Assembly (NCBI GenBank): GCA_017415765.1
Contig: JAFQED010000028.1
Span: 24,033 to 88,032, forward strand
Direction: 5' to 3'
Origin: Desulfovibrio sp.
GTDB lineage: Bacteria; Desulfobacterota; Desulfovibrionia; Desulfovibrionales; Desulfovibrionaceae
DNA: 64,000 nt
A program made the translations under genes and the position numbers. Below the pieces are notes generated by a model. That model ran no database searches. It was not told where the DNA came from and saw only the letters and a program-made list of their open reading frames with translations. Positions 44,997 through 53,190 of the stretch are shown piece after piece (position 1 is the stretch's first letter; every line of letters begins with the position of its first letter).

Positions 44997-46037
44997 TTAC
45001 TTTTTGGCTGCCTTGGGGGGACTTCCCCGTTGCTCCTCGCGGCGGATAAGATCGGCCAAGGCCAGAATGGTGTCTGCATACACGCGGGAATTATTATAGC
45101 GCATCAGTATTTTTTGCTGACGGCTACGGGACAGGCCCGGCTTCCAGCCATGACGGGCCAGATAGTTGGAGAGGCTGGCCACGGCATCGTCCACCACAAA
45201 CAAGTCCACTTTACCGTCCCCATCGCCATCCACCCCATATACAGAGATATTGGAGGGCATGAACTGGCAAAGCCCTACAGCCCCATAAACAGAACCGGGC
45301 AAGTGGCGGGGATCACCGCCTTCCTGCAACAGGTGTCGTATCAGCGCACGGGTTTCCCTGTAGGCCCAGTCTGCCCGTTTGGGCATGGTGGCCAGCAGCC
45401 AGTCCGTATGCTCCTCATAGCCGGGCAGCTTGTCCAGCCAGCCGCTGATACTCTCCGGTGTACGGCTGACAGCCATGCTTGCCAGGGTATAAAGGGCATT
45501 TTTGCTGTCAGCTCCCAACACCCTACCCAAGCGTGTTTCTACAAAAAGCAGAGCCACAGCGATCTGTGGTACGATGCCGTACCGCCTTGCCTGCCGGAAG
45601 GCAGCCGGGTGAGCAGTCATGAAATCCTGGCAAAGCCTGGCATTACTGGCCGTTACCACTCCCTTGTAATAACGGACTTCAGGCAGCTTATACGCCGGTT
45701 GCGCAAGAAACTTGCTGCGGTAAAGTTCACGCATTTTGCGGCCCATGGGATCCTGACTGGGCTCACTTGGCAGGGTAGCCAGCAAGGCATCTACTGCCGG
45801 GCCATCCAGTCCATCGGCGGCCAGACGGGCAGCCAGAGGCTGCCATACTGGCGGCAAGTGATAATCGGCTCTGGATGCTGGAGAGGGAAGAGCAACAGCA
45901 GGATCTGTACCTGTAGCATCCACTGGCACGCTCTGCGATCCTGCAGCCGATCCACAGGCTGCCAACAGGGCAAGGACAAGCAGGAGTAGGCAGACGCTTA
46001 TCGCGCCCACACGCCTAACACTTTCCTGCCCTTGCAT
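44997..46037 (-). CDS. MltB-family lytic murein transglycosylase lipoprotein
   Basis: 346 residues with lipobox LLAAC (C28). The SLT_2-type domain has the catalytic glutamate in ALLFVETRLGRVLGADSKNA, then GAVGLCQFMPSNISVYGVDGDGDGKVDL. The C-terminus ends in a short basic tail. It cleaves glycan strands with 1,6-anhydro ring formation at the outer membrane. AGGAG precedes the ATG; it lies 93 bp after hflC and probably shares its transcript. Confidence 0.92.
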   Translation of the reverse strand: MQGQESVRRVGAISVCLLLLVLALLAACGSAAGSQSVPVDATGTDPAVALPSPASRADYHLPPVWQPLAARLAADGLDGPAVDALLATLPSEPSQDPMGRKMRELYRSKFLAQPAYKLPEVRYYKGVVTASNARLCQDFMTAHPAAFRQARRYGIVPQIAVALLFVETRLGRVLGADSKNALYTLASMAVSRTPESISGWLDKLPGYEEHTDWLLATMPKRADWAYRETRALIRHLLQEGGDPRHLPGSVYGAVGLCQFMPSNISVYGVDGDGDGKVDLFVVDDAVASLSNYLARHGWKPGLSRSRQQKILMRYNNSRVYADTILALADLIRREEQRGSPPKAAKK

Positions 46038-46099
46038 GGCTAAAGCTCCTGCATAGTTCGGCAGCAGGCTGCCAGACTGACACGCTCATGAAACTCCAC

Positions 46100-46133
46100 A
46101 GAGCGACTGTCCTTTCCAAGGCATTTCGCTCTA
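46100..46133 (-). repeat. End-hairpin fragment of the palindromic repeat at the hflC stop
   Basis: 34 bases with the same length and layout as the end hairpin of the long copies: TAGAGCGAAATGCC at one end and TCGCTCT at the other, with a divergent centre that still partly pairs. The first three bases are the TAG stop codon of hflC. Confidence 0.7.
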
Positions 46134-46976
46134 CTGTTGCATCTGAAGCAAGGGGACTTCGTTGGCAAGCACCATCTTGCTGTTCTCCTTGAAAGATTTA
46201 CGCAGGGCTTCCAGCCACCGCTGGTAGGCATAGAAGTCCGGTGACTTGTTATAGGCTCCGGCGTAGATACCCGCAGCAGTGGCATCACCCTTACCGCGTT
46301 CCACCTGTGCCTCACGGCTGGCCTCCGCCAGGATGAGGGCACGCTGACGATCCGCATCGGAACGGATGCGCGTGGATTCTTCCTCTCCTTCGGAGCGGTA
46401 CTGCTTGGCCTGGCGTTCACGTTCGGCCCGCATACGGCCAAAGATGGCGCGCTGGTTTTCTGCGGGCAGGTCAGTCCGCTTGATGCGCACATCAAGCACT
46501 TCCACGCCATAGGGCTTCATGAGGTCAGAGACCTTCTTGGTCACTTCTGTCATGATGCCCGCACGATGGGAGGAGACGACCTCGGTAAGATTGTACGCAC
46601 CCACAAGGGCGCGCAACTGTGAATAAACCACGTCATCCAAACGGGCCTTGGCCCCATCAATGGTACGCATGGTGCGGTAAAACTGAAGCGGATCAATGAT
46701 CTTCCAGCGGGCGTAGTTATCAAGCACTATGGCCTTTTTATCCACAGTAAAAGCCTCGCGGGAACGGGCTTCATAGTCCAGCACGCGGGAGTCAAAGTAC
46801 ATGACTTTCTGGATGATGGGCAGCTTAAAGTGCAGTCCCGGCCCATATACATCATCCAGCGGTTCACCCAACTGGAGCACTATGGCCATCTGGGTCTGAT
46901 GCACGGTAAAAAAACTCTGGCTGGCCAGAAAAACGACCGCAAGAACAGGGAGGAGCCAAAGAGCTGGATTTTTCAT
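46131..46976 (-). CDS. hflC: HflC, SPFH-domain regulator of FtsH
   Basis: 281 residues with an N-terminal membrane helix and an SPFH/band-7 domain (FFTVHQTQMAIVLQLGEPLD, then KKAIVLDNYARWKI) followed by a long charged coiled coil. With HflK it forms a cage around the FtsH protease in the inner membrane. It overlaps the hflK stop by one base (TAATG). Its own TAG stop is the first codon of a repeat fragment. Confidence 0.95.
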   Translation of the reverse strand: MKNPALWLLPVLAVVFLASQSFFTVHQTQMAIVLQLGEPLDDVYGPGLHFKLPIIQKVMYFDSRVLDYEARSREAFTVDKKAIVLDNYARWKIIDPLQFYRTMRTIDGAKARLDDVVYSQLRALVGAYNLTEVVSSHRAGIMTEVTKKVSDLMKPYGVEVLDVRIKRTDLPAENQRAIFGRMRAERERQAKQYRSEGEEESTRIRSDADRQRALILAEASREAQVERGKGDATAAGIYAGAYNKSPDFYAYQRWLEALRKSFKENSKMVLANEVPLLQMQQ

Positions 46977-48163
46977 TACGGTTTCTCCACAGACTTGGGG
47001 GCTTTGTCGGCATTGCGGGGCGAAGCCAGGCCAGGCAGGGGCAGATATGGCAGGACACGACCGGCAGCGGCCCCATCCATCAGCACCTTTTCGCCGGATT
47101 TGGAAAGGATGTCTTCCGCTGTTTCATAATACAGGCGTTGCCGCGTGACCTTGGGGGCTTTTTCATATTCTTGCCGCAACGCATCAAAGCGGGCAGCCTC
47201 ACCCTCTGCATTTTGGACGCGGGTGGCACTGTAGGCCTCAGCCTGGTTGCGCATGGCAGCGGCCTGTCCGCGTGCCTTGGGCAGGATTTCATTACGGTAG
47301 GCTTCTGCCTCGTTGATGATGCGGCTCTTGTCCTCACGGGCACTGGCCACATCCTTGAAGGCATCAATAACTTCATGCGGGGGATGCACGTCCTGCAACT
47401 GTACGGCTATGATCTTGATACCCGCACCGTAGCGGTCTAGGATTTCCTGCAGCAGCTGGGTAGCCTCGCTCTGGATTTTCAGCTTGCCATCGGTGATGGC
47501 TGAATCAATGAGGCTGTTGCCGATAACCTCGCGCATGGCAGCCTCGGCAGCATTGCGCACAAGTGCCGTGGGGGCTGCCACATTGAAGAGGTATTTGACA
47601 GGGTCGCCTATCTTGTACTGCACACTGAACTGTACATTGACGATATTTTCATCACCCGTGAGCATGGAAGCCTCTTCGGGCATGGTGCGTACCTGACCTT
47701 GCTGAAAGGAGGTACTTTGCCCAACAGAACGGAAGCCAACCTCACTCCGCAAGACCTGGGTGACTTGGGGCTTGTACACGGTTTCGATGGGCATGGGCCA
47801 GGCAAAGTGCGGGCCTGGCCCTTCTGTGCGGACGTATTTACCAAAACGCAGGACGATACCCTGTTCGTCAGGGTTTACAATGTAGATGCCAGTCAGCAGC
47901 CAGACGACCACCAAACCCAGCAAGACAAAAATGGCCAGACGTCCCTGCGGAAGTCGAAGCTGACTGAAGCGCGGGCCATGTGGCCCATCTCCCTGTCCAT
48001 TGCCAGAGCCATCACCATTACGCCGATTAAAGAAAATACGACGAGGATCAGAAGCGTCGTCCTGCCGCTCTTCTCTGTCCTGCCCCGGTTCGGGCCGGAA
48101 TGAAGGTGTCTGCTTTTTTTGCCGCTGCCGGTTTTCCTGTAACTTGTCCCAATCCCAATTCAC
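46976..48163 (-). CDS. hflK: HflK, SPFH-domain regulator of FtsH
   Basis: 395 residues: a Gly/Asn/Arg-rich cytoplasmic N-terminus, a membrane helix (LAIFVLLGLVVVWLLTGIYIV), an SPFH domain (NPDEQGIVLRFGKYV, DENIVNVQFSVQYKI) and a coiled coil. The GTG start at 48163 (MNWDWDKLQ) follows AAGGAAAG, matching the usual HflK N-terminus; an earlier in-frame start would add an unrelated hydrophobic leader. Confidence 0.94.
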   Translation of the reverse strand: MNWDWDKLQENRQRQKKQTPSFRPEPGQDREERQDDASDPRRIFFNRRNGDGSGNGQGDGPHGPRFSQLRLPQGRLAIFVLLGLVVVWLLTGIYIVNPDEQGIVLRFGKYVRTEGPGPHFAWPMPIETVYKPQVTQVLRSEVGFRSVGQSTSFQQGQVRTMPEEASMLTGDENIVNVQFSVQYKIGDPVKYLFNVAAPTALVRNAAEAAMREVIGNSLIDSAITDGKLKIQSEATQLLQEILDRYGAGIKIIAVQLQDVHPPHEVIDAFKDVASAREDKSRIINEAEAYRNEILPKARGQAAAMRNQAEAYSATRVQNAEGEAARFDALRQEYEKAPKVTRQRLYYETAEDILSKSGEKVLMDGAAAGRVLPYLPLPGLASPRNADKAPKSVEKP

Positions 48164-48240
48164 GGAATATCTTTCCTTGCGTCTGGAAGTAAGGGGCCAA
48201 AGCCCCAAAAGGGCCAAAAGTCCCATAAACTGTACTGCTA

Positions 48241-48269
48241 TACATAGGACACTAAATGCACTTGGTCAA
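48241..48269 (-). promoter_or_regulatory. Probable sigma70 promoter of hflKC
   Basis: Minus strand TTGACC-N17-TATGTA, about 70 bases before the hflK GTG. The leader contains a small GGGGC-TTTG-GCCCC hairpin near 48210. Confidence 0.5.
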
Positions 48270-48308
48270 CGGCCCATGACGGATGATCCCAAGCCGCCAC
48301 AGCCCACC

Positions 48309-48326
48309 AAAATCTCTGGATAGAGA
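48309..48326 (-). terminator. Weak terminator after the SLT lipoprotein gene
   Basis: Minus strand TCTCT-ATCC-AGAGA stem followed by TTTT just after the stop codon. It is the only candidate end for the long T3SS transcript in this gap. Confidence 0.4.
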
Positions 48327-48330
48327 GGAT

Positions 48331-49140
48331 TCAGTCGCCTTTCCAGTAACGCATCACCCGACGAACAAAACTTTGGGTCTCCTTAAAGGGGGGGATGCCA
48401 CCGTACTTTTGCACATTGCCCGGCCCGGCATTGTAGGCGGCAAGGGCAAGCTCTGGCGAGCGGAAACGCTGCAACTGTTCCATCAGGTACTGTGAGCCTG
48501 CGTAGATATTGGCACGCGGGTCAAAGGGGTCAATGAGTCCCAGTTCTTCCTGTGTGCCAGCCATAAGCTGCATGGCCCCTTCTGCCCCTGCGTGGGATAT
48601 GGCTCTGTGGTCAAAGTCAGATTCTGCCCTGATAACGGCCAGCACCAGGGCTGCATCCAGCCCAAAAATTTCCTGGGCTTCAAGGGCCAGGGCTTCCCAC
48701 TGCTCCTGACTGGGGCGTGGGCTGTACATTATTGTGTCAGGGACAGAAGTATGACGAGTATCAACCTGTGGGGCCGCTGGCACCATGCGATTTCTTGAGG
48801 GCAGGGTCAGCAAGTGAGCATGGGGGGAAAGGGTAAAGACATCGGGGATTACCACAGGAGCTGGCTCGGCTTGTTGGCTCTTGGTAAGGGATGGAGAGCG
48901 AAGAGAAGGCAGACGCGAAATCCGGCGACTGACGTCGTGCTCCTCATGCTGGTGGGACAAAATACCTGTACCGGGGATATGCACAGGTGCTTGCTCCTGT
49001 GGGACAGGAGCTTCCGATAACGATAGCGTGGACGTGTTTTCTGCAACTGGAGACATCGCTGCCTGTTGACGGGAGCAGCCCAAGCCTGTCAGGCACAGCA
49101 ACAGGGCCAGCACAGCGGCCCAACTAGATGGAGTCCGCAT
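48331..49140 (-). CDS. SLT-domain lytic transglycosylase lipoprotein
   Basis: 269 residues with lipobox LTGLGC, a Ser/Pro-rich linker to about residue 150, and a C-terminal lysozyme-like domain with the catalytic glutamate in VIRAESDFDHRAISHAGAEGAMQLM and AYNAGPGNVQKYGG. T3SS clusters often carry such an enzyme to open the cell wall for the needle complex. It follows the RsbW-like gene by a few bases. The ATG sits directly after GGAG; a GTG at 49146 is an alternative start. Confidence 0.88.
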   Translation of the reverse strand: MRTPSSWAAVLALLLCLTGLGCSRQQAAMSPVAENTSTLSLSEAPVPQEQAPVHIPGTGILSHQHEEHDVSRRISRLPSLRSPSLTKSQQAEPAPVVIPDVFTLSPHAHLLTLPSRNRMVPAAPQVDTRHTSVPDTIMYSPRPSQEQWEALALEAQEIFGLDAALVLAVIRAESDFDHRAISHAGAEGAMQLMAGTQEELGLIDPFDPRANIYAGSQYLMEQLQRFRSPELALAAYNAGPGNVQKYGGIPPFKETQSFVRRVMRYWKGD

Positions 49141-49147
49141 CTCCACA

Positions 49148-49603
49148 CTACATATCGTCTGGAGGCAGTCGAAAATACAGCTCTATCAGGTTCTCTCCGT
49201 CAGTCCTGCTGTAGCTGTAGTGAACAGCCACATTCTTGACCAGATGCACCCCAAGCCCCCCGATAGGCCTTTCTTCAGCATCAAGCGTGGTGTCGGGTAC
49301 GGGAGCCTCACGGAAGGGATCAAAAGAGACGCCCCAGTCGCGTGTCCACACACAAAGAAAAGGCTCGTTGTCCAAACGCGTCTGGCGCATACCAAGCTCT
49401 ACCCTGCCCCACTCTTCAGCCCGATCGGGCACAGCACCATGGGTGTCCGCATAGGCATGACGGGCCACATTGACCAGTAGCTCCTCCACTGCCAATTCCA
49501 TGAGACCAAGCATATCCCGATGATCCTGCGCGGTATGTTCCCGCAGGAAATCCATGGCCGGGGCGCAGCTTTCTATAACGGCAGGCAACACAACTTTGGG
49601 CAC
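49148..49603 (-). CDS. RsbW-like anti-sigma factor / HATPase_c kinase
   Basis: 151 residues of the GHKL ATPase fold: an N-box-like ELAVEELLVNVARHAY and a G-box GGLGVHLVKNVAVHYSY. Such proteins phosphorylate an RsbV-type antagonist and hold a target in check. The GTG at 49603 follows GAGG with 6-base spacing. It lies between a STAS-domain gene (its likely substrate) and an SLT lipoprotein, at the end of the T3SS gene string. The target is not visible in the window. Confidence 0.85.
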   Translation of the reverse strand: MPKVVLPAVIESCAPAMDFLREHTAQDHRDMLGLMELAVEELLVNVARHAYADTHGAVPDRAEEWGRVELGMRQTRLDNEPFLCVWTRDWGVSFDPFREAPVPDTTLDAEERPIGGLGVHLVKNVAVHYSYSRTDGENLIELYFRLPPDDM

Positions 49604-49630
49604 AGGGCACCTCACCGGACAGGGTGGATT

Positions 49631-49966
49631 TTAGCCACGCAAGGCGGTCACAGCTTCTTCGCGGCTGTCCCGCACGGTCAACATGGCAGTAAAGCCGGAA
49701 ATGCGAAACACTTCTGCAACCATCGGTTGCAGGGCGCAAAAGGCCAGCTTGCCCGATGCTGCCCTGAAAGCCTTGACCAGGCCCAGAATGCCGCGCAAAC
49801 CGGCAGAACTGATATATTCCAGCCCAGACATATCCATGAGCAAAAGAGGGGTCTGACCCGGCAAATCCCTGACGGTGTTCTCAAACTCTGGTGTGCTGGT
49901 GGCGTCCATACGCCCTGAAATTTCCAGAATACTGATACCATCCTGCTCCGTGAGCCTGATTTCCAT
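49631..49966 (-). CDS. STAS-domain anti-sigma factor antagonist (RsbV/SpoIIAA-like)
   Basis: 111 residues with the STAS core and the phospho-acceptor motif DMSGLEYISSAGLRGIL, where the serine pair near residues 53-54 is the expected phosphorylation site. AGGAGG-like CGGGAGG precedes the ATG. It lies 17 bp after sctR and 27 bp before the RsbW-like gene, forming a partner-switch pair similar in kind to BtrV/BtrW, which control the Bordetella T3SS. Confidence 0.88.
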   Translation of the reverse strand: MEIRLTEQDGISILEISGRMDATSTPEFENTVRDLPGQTPLLLMDMSGLEYISSAGLRGILGLVKAFRAASGKLAFCALQPMVAEVFRISGFTAMLTVRDSREEAVTALRG

Positions 49967-49983
49967 ACAACCTCCCGCTGTGG

Positions 49984-50640
49984 CTATTGATAACTGAGCA
50001 AGAGCCCCTGACTGATTTTCAGCCAGCCCTCCAGCGTAACAAAAAGCAACAGCTTGAATGGCAAAGAAATGGTCATGGGGGAGACCATCATCATGCCCAT
50101 AGCCAGTAATATATTGGAAATGATAAGATCTATGGCCACAAAAGGCAAATACAGGAGAAAACCTATCTGAAAAGCTCGCGTCAGTTCTGTAATGGTAAAG
50201 GCGGGTACAAGAATGAGCAAATTGTCCTTATCAATGCTTTCCCGCCGCTTTTCAGGCCAGATACGCTGGGCTGTCCCCATGAAGGCCTTCAGGATGGCAG
50301 GATCGGTATTTTTGGACAAAAACTGGCGCAAAGGCGGTGAGACCTTGTCTGCAACATTTAGCAGCTCCTGCGGTGTAGGGCTGGCACTCATACGCTGCTT
50401 TTCCAGCAATTCCAAGGTATCCATAGCCATTGGGGCCATGATAAAGACCGTTAGGATGATGGCCAGACCGTTCATGACCATGGCAGGAGGAACCTGCTGT
50501 ACCCCAAGGGCATTACGTACCAGACTGGTCACCACAACTATCTTGACGTACGAGGAAACCAGCATGAGCATGAAGGGGGCCAGGCCCAGCAGGGCCAGCC
50601 CACCGATAAGATAGAGCGGGTTTATCCCGGTAATCCCCAT
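49984..50640 (-). CDS. sctR: T3SS export-gate protein SctR (YscR/FliP family)
   Basis: 218-residue membrane protein of the export gate. Family features include MVSSYVKIVVVTSLVRNALGVQQVPP near the N-terminus and LLYLPFVAIDLIISNILLAMGMMMVSP in the second half. It has no cleavable signal like that of FliP, which supports a virulence rather than flagellar origin. It normally assembles with SctS and SctT, but neither follows here. Confidence 0.95.
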   Translation of the reverse strand: MGITGINPLYLIGGLALLGLAPFMLMLVSSYVKIVVVTSLVRNALGVQQVPPAMVMNGLAIILTVFIMAPMAMDTLELLEKQRMSASPTPQELLNVADKVSPPLRQFLSKNTDPAILKAFMGTAQRIWPEKRRESIDKDNLLILVPAFTITELTRAFQIGFLLYLPFVAIDLIISNILLAMGMMMVSPMTISLPFKLLLFVTLEGWLKISQGLLLSYQ

Positions 50641-50641
50641 A

Positions 50642-51826
50642 CTATTGCCCTTCTACCGCTGGCTGTGCATCATCTGGCAGCAGTGCGGTGATCTGCACCC
50701 CTGGCATACCACCCACATCCACCAGTCTGCCCTTGGCTGCAAGTCGGTCTCCTATCCGCAGCAGCACTGGCACATTGGCAACATCTCCTCCCAAAGCGAA
50801 GGTCAGACCGGGAGCAAGGCTTGCTATTTCCTCAACCCGGAGCTTGAGGCTTGCCAGCTCAAAGGTAACAGGTACTTCAATAGCATTGAGGGTCGGGCTG
50901 TCCAGCAGGGGGGACTCTTCTGGCGCAGGGACATCAGCAGAGCCGGTATCCTCTTGGCTGTTGGCTGGCTCGATCATAACAATCTCGCTTGTATCAGGTT
51001 CACAGTCTGCAGGGGCCTGTGTGACATCCGCACCTGCAAGGGAAAGTACCCCATCATGCCATCGGCAACGCATGGCCGCACCGCCCGGCAGACGTAGACA
51101 CGGGCTTTCTGGCGTCCACCTCTCTGGCAGCAATACATCCCCCACATTCAGGGCAGAGACTTCAGTCAGGGCAAGGTGCATCTCGCCCAGTTCCACCGGA
51201 CAGGACACAAAGGCTCCAGCCGCCGTTGCTGGCAGAGTAACAGGTGTGCGTAAAGGCAGGGCCTCCAGTTTTTCCAGCAAGAAGCGGGCCGCAGCATCGT
51301 CACTCCAGTACAGTCGCAAACGGATGGTGTCCCCTTCGGGCAGGGTCAAAACCAGAGGCAGGGGTTCACTCCAGGGCAGATCATCCAGTGCCGCACTGCA
51401 AAATTTTGCCTCACACTCTGCCCACCGCGCCAGCATATTCAGGGCAGGCATAAAAAGGTGTTCCAGCACAGCCAGACGCAAGCCCTGTGGCAAGGCAGAA
51501 AAATCCTGCTGCGCCTCCTGACGCCAGGAAGACATATCCGGCTGCAGGGCCAAGGCTTCCAGCGAAGAACAGGTTATTTTCCAAAAAGATTCGCCCGTCT
51601 GCACATACAGAACAGCGGCAGGCGCAAAAGGTGCAGGATGTTGCCGTGCAGCCTCACTGCCGTCAAATGCCAGCCGACAAGACAGGGGATCATCCGTACC
51701 GGTATTGGCTGGTACATCACAGGGCAGGCTCCGCGCTGTCAGGGCATTGCAAAGCCGCGCCCGTAGGGGAGGCAGGGATGGCAGGGAAAGGGAGGAACGT
51801 TGTTTCATGACAGGCCCATGACGCAT
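50642..51826 (-). CDS. sctQ: T3SS cytoplasmic-ring protein SctQ (YscQ family)
   Basis: 394 residues. The N-terminal two-thirds are poorly conserved; the C-terminal SPOA domain (about 315-390, VEEIASLAPGLTFALGG then PVLLRIGDRLAAKGRLVDVGG) is clear. This forms the sorting platform under the needle complex. It lies 1 bp before sctR. The start may instead be the ATG at 51808; neither has a strong ribosome binding site. Confidence 0.88.
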   Translation of the reverse strand: MRHGPVMKQRSSLSLPSLPPLRARLCNALTARSLPCDVPANTGTDDPLSCRLAFDGSEAARQHPAPFAPAAVLYVQTGESFWKITCSSLEALALQPDMSSWRQEAQQDFSALPQGLRLAVLEHLFMPALNMLARWAECEAKFCSAALDDLPWSEPLPLVLTLPEGDTIRLRLYWSDDAAARFLLEKLEALPLRTPVTLPATAAGAFVSCPVELGEMHLALTEVSALNVGDVLLPERWTPESPCLRLPGGAAMRCRWHDGVLSLAGADVTQAPADCEPDTSEIVMIEPANSQEDTGSADVPAPEESPLLDSPTLNAIEVPVTFELASLKLRVEEIASLAPGLTFALGGDVANVPVLLRIGDRLAAKGRLVDVGGMPGVQITALLPDDAQPAVEGQ

Positions 51827-51847
51827 GGAGGTTGACAGTGAAAGAGC

Positions 51848-52489
51848 CTAGCGCATTTTGCTGGTATCGGTCTCTTCCATATAGGTGGCAGAACGCCGCC
51901 GGGCATCGCCCTCGTTACCGCCTTCGGCTCCCCCGTGCGAAACTTCTACCCGCACCTGATCTCCTGTACGTTCCAGCGCACTGCGCAGACTATCCTGTGC
52001 GCCCACCGCCGTCTGAAAGGAATTAGCATCCGGACACAGAAGCTGCACCGAGAGTAAACCATCCACTCCCCGGCCAAGGCGCAGCTCTGCCCCTGCCAAT
52101 ACTCCATCCCCCAGCCTGAGAAGTACTTCAGGGTTTCCCTTGCCGGGTTCAGACACCAGGATGCGATCCACCAGCTTGTCCACCAGCTCTGCTGTATGGC
52201 TTACCGGGGTACTTGCACCAACAGAAGCGCTTCCTGCATCCATCGGCATACGCTGCCCGAACAGACTTTCCATCAGTGATGCTGGCGAAGGCGCAGTGCC
52301 ACCCTGCCCTTCCTGCCGCAAGGCTTCCTCTGCCTGTTGGCCCTTGTTGTCGGGCTGTCCCCGCATGGCCTGATCAAATCTTTCACGCTCGGTGGCATCA
52401 GCTTCCTGCCCCTGCAAAGAGCTGTTCCGGTTGGGTTGAGTGCGCTCATCGGCCTGTTGCAGATAGTGTGCGCTGATTTCCATTCCCAT
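51848..52489 (-). CDS. sctP: T3SS needle-length regulator SctP (YscP/FliK-type)
   Basis: 213 residues, Gln/Ala/Glu-rich in the first 100, with a C-terminal substrate-switch domain (VLLRLGDGVLAGAELRLGRGVDGLLSVQLL). The position between sctO and sctQ is that of YscP. It is short compared with YscP (about 450-515 residues), which would predict a short needle if the ruler model applies. The ATG at 52489 follows AGGAGAAG; the open frame before it belongs to the palindromic repeat. Confidence 0.78.
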   Translation of the reverse strand: MGMEISAHYLQQADERTQPNRNSSLQGQEADATERERFDQAMRGQPDNKGQQAEEALRQEGQGGTAPSPASLMESLFGQRMPMDAGSASVGASTPVSHTAELVDKLVDRILVSEPGKGNPEVLLRLGDGVLAGAELRLGRGVDGLLSVQLLCPDANSFQTAVGAQDSLRSALERTGDQVRVEVSHGGAEGGNEGDARRRSATYMEETDTSKMR

Positions 52490-52513
52490 ATACTTCTCCT
52501 GAGGCCGAAGCCT

Positions 52514-52702
52514 TAAGGCATTTTCTGATTGAAACACTCTGTGTTTCAATCCATACGCTGCCTACGCTTCCCCGCAAAGCGGGACAAGCGCGGGAAAAGC
52601 GCGGTTTCCCAGCGAAGCTGGACAAGTCCCGCTTGCTTACGGCGCGGGCGTCCGCTCGCGCGTCCGCCAGAACGATGCCATTTTCAATGGCATTTCGCTC
52701 TA
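52514..52702 (-). repeat. Modular palindromic repeat, long copy 2 (189 bp)
   Basis: Inverse-orientation copy of the element at 42185-42420, lacking its 48-bp module. It starts with TAGAGCGAAATGCC, the TAG being the sctO stop codon, and ends 25 bp before the sctP start. The far-end palindrome is GATTGAAACAC-TCT-GTGTTTCAATC. It fills nearly the whole sctO-sctP gap inside the T3SS operon. Confidence 0.9.
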
Positions 52703-53188
52703 ACTCTCATCACTCTGCGCGGCAGGGGCCTTGAATTCTTCCAGTTCCAACTCTTCCTGGCGTTGGGCCGCATTTTTTTCCTCTGCCCACCAGATTTCCT
52801 GATGTGCCTCGATTTTGGCGGCTTCCTTGCGGGCTGCCCCTACGGTCTGCCGTGCTGCCAACAGGGCCTGCTCTTTCAGCTCGGCCTGTTTATCGGCTTC
52901 TGCCACGGCGCGTTCCCGCTCTGCCTCGCCTTCTGCCAAAGCCGTTAACCCAGTCCTGAAGGCCGACATGGCCTCCATGCTCATGGGTTTTCCCATGATG
53001 GCCGCGTAACGGCGACTTTCTTCTTCTGGCCGCCATTGGCGATACCGCTCAAGCTCCGCCTGCTGCTGCCGCACAAGCTCCAGGGCCTCCCTGTGGCTGC
53101 GTTCTGCCGCACGAGCCTCATTGCGTGCGGCTTCCTCCCGAAAATGACGCACATCAAGCAGAGCCTGCAGGGGGTAGGCCTGTGCCAT
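52700..53188 (-). CDS. sctO: T3SS stalk protein SctO (YscO-type)
   Basis: 162 residues, almost entirely a charged two-helix coiled coil (Ala/Glu/Arg/Gln-rich), as in YscO/FliJ proteins that act as the central stalk of the ATPase. It contains ALLDVRHFREEAARNEARAA and ends in an acidic tail. It follows sctN after 2 bp. Its stop codon is the first codon of a repeat copy. Confidence 0.85.
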   Translation of the reverse strand: MAQAYPLQALLDVRHFREEAARNEARAAERSHREALELVRQQQAELERYRQWRPEEESRRYAAIMGKPMSMEAMSAFRTGLTALAEGEAERERAVAEADKQAELKEQALLAARQTVGAARKEAAKIEAHQEIWWAEEKNAAQRQEELELEEFKAPAAQSDES

Positions 53189-53190
53189 GC

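Noticed and set aside
52529-52948. Open frame starting in the repeat and running across sctO
   Set aside because: The first part is the translated palindromic repeat, also seen as frames at 42175-42405. Repeated frames of this kind come from the repeat, not from a gene family.
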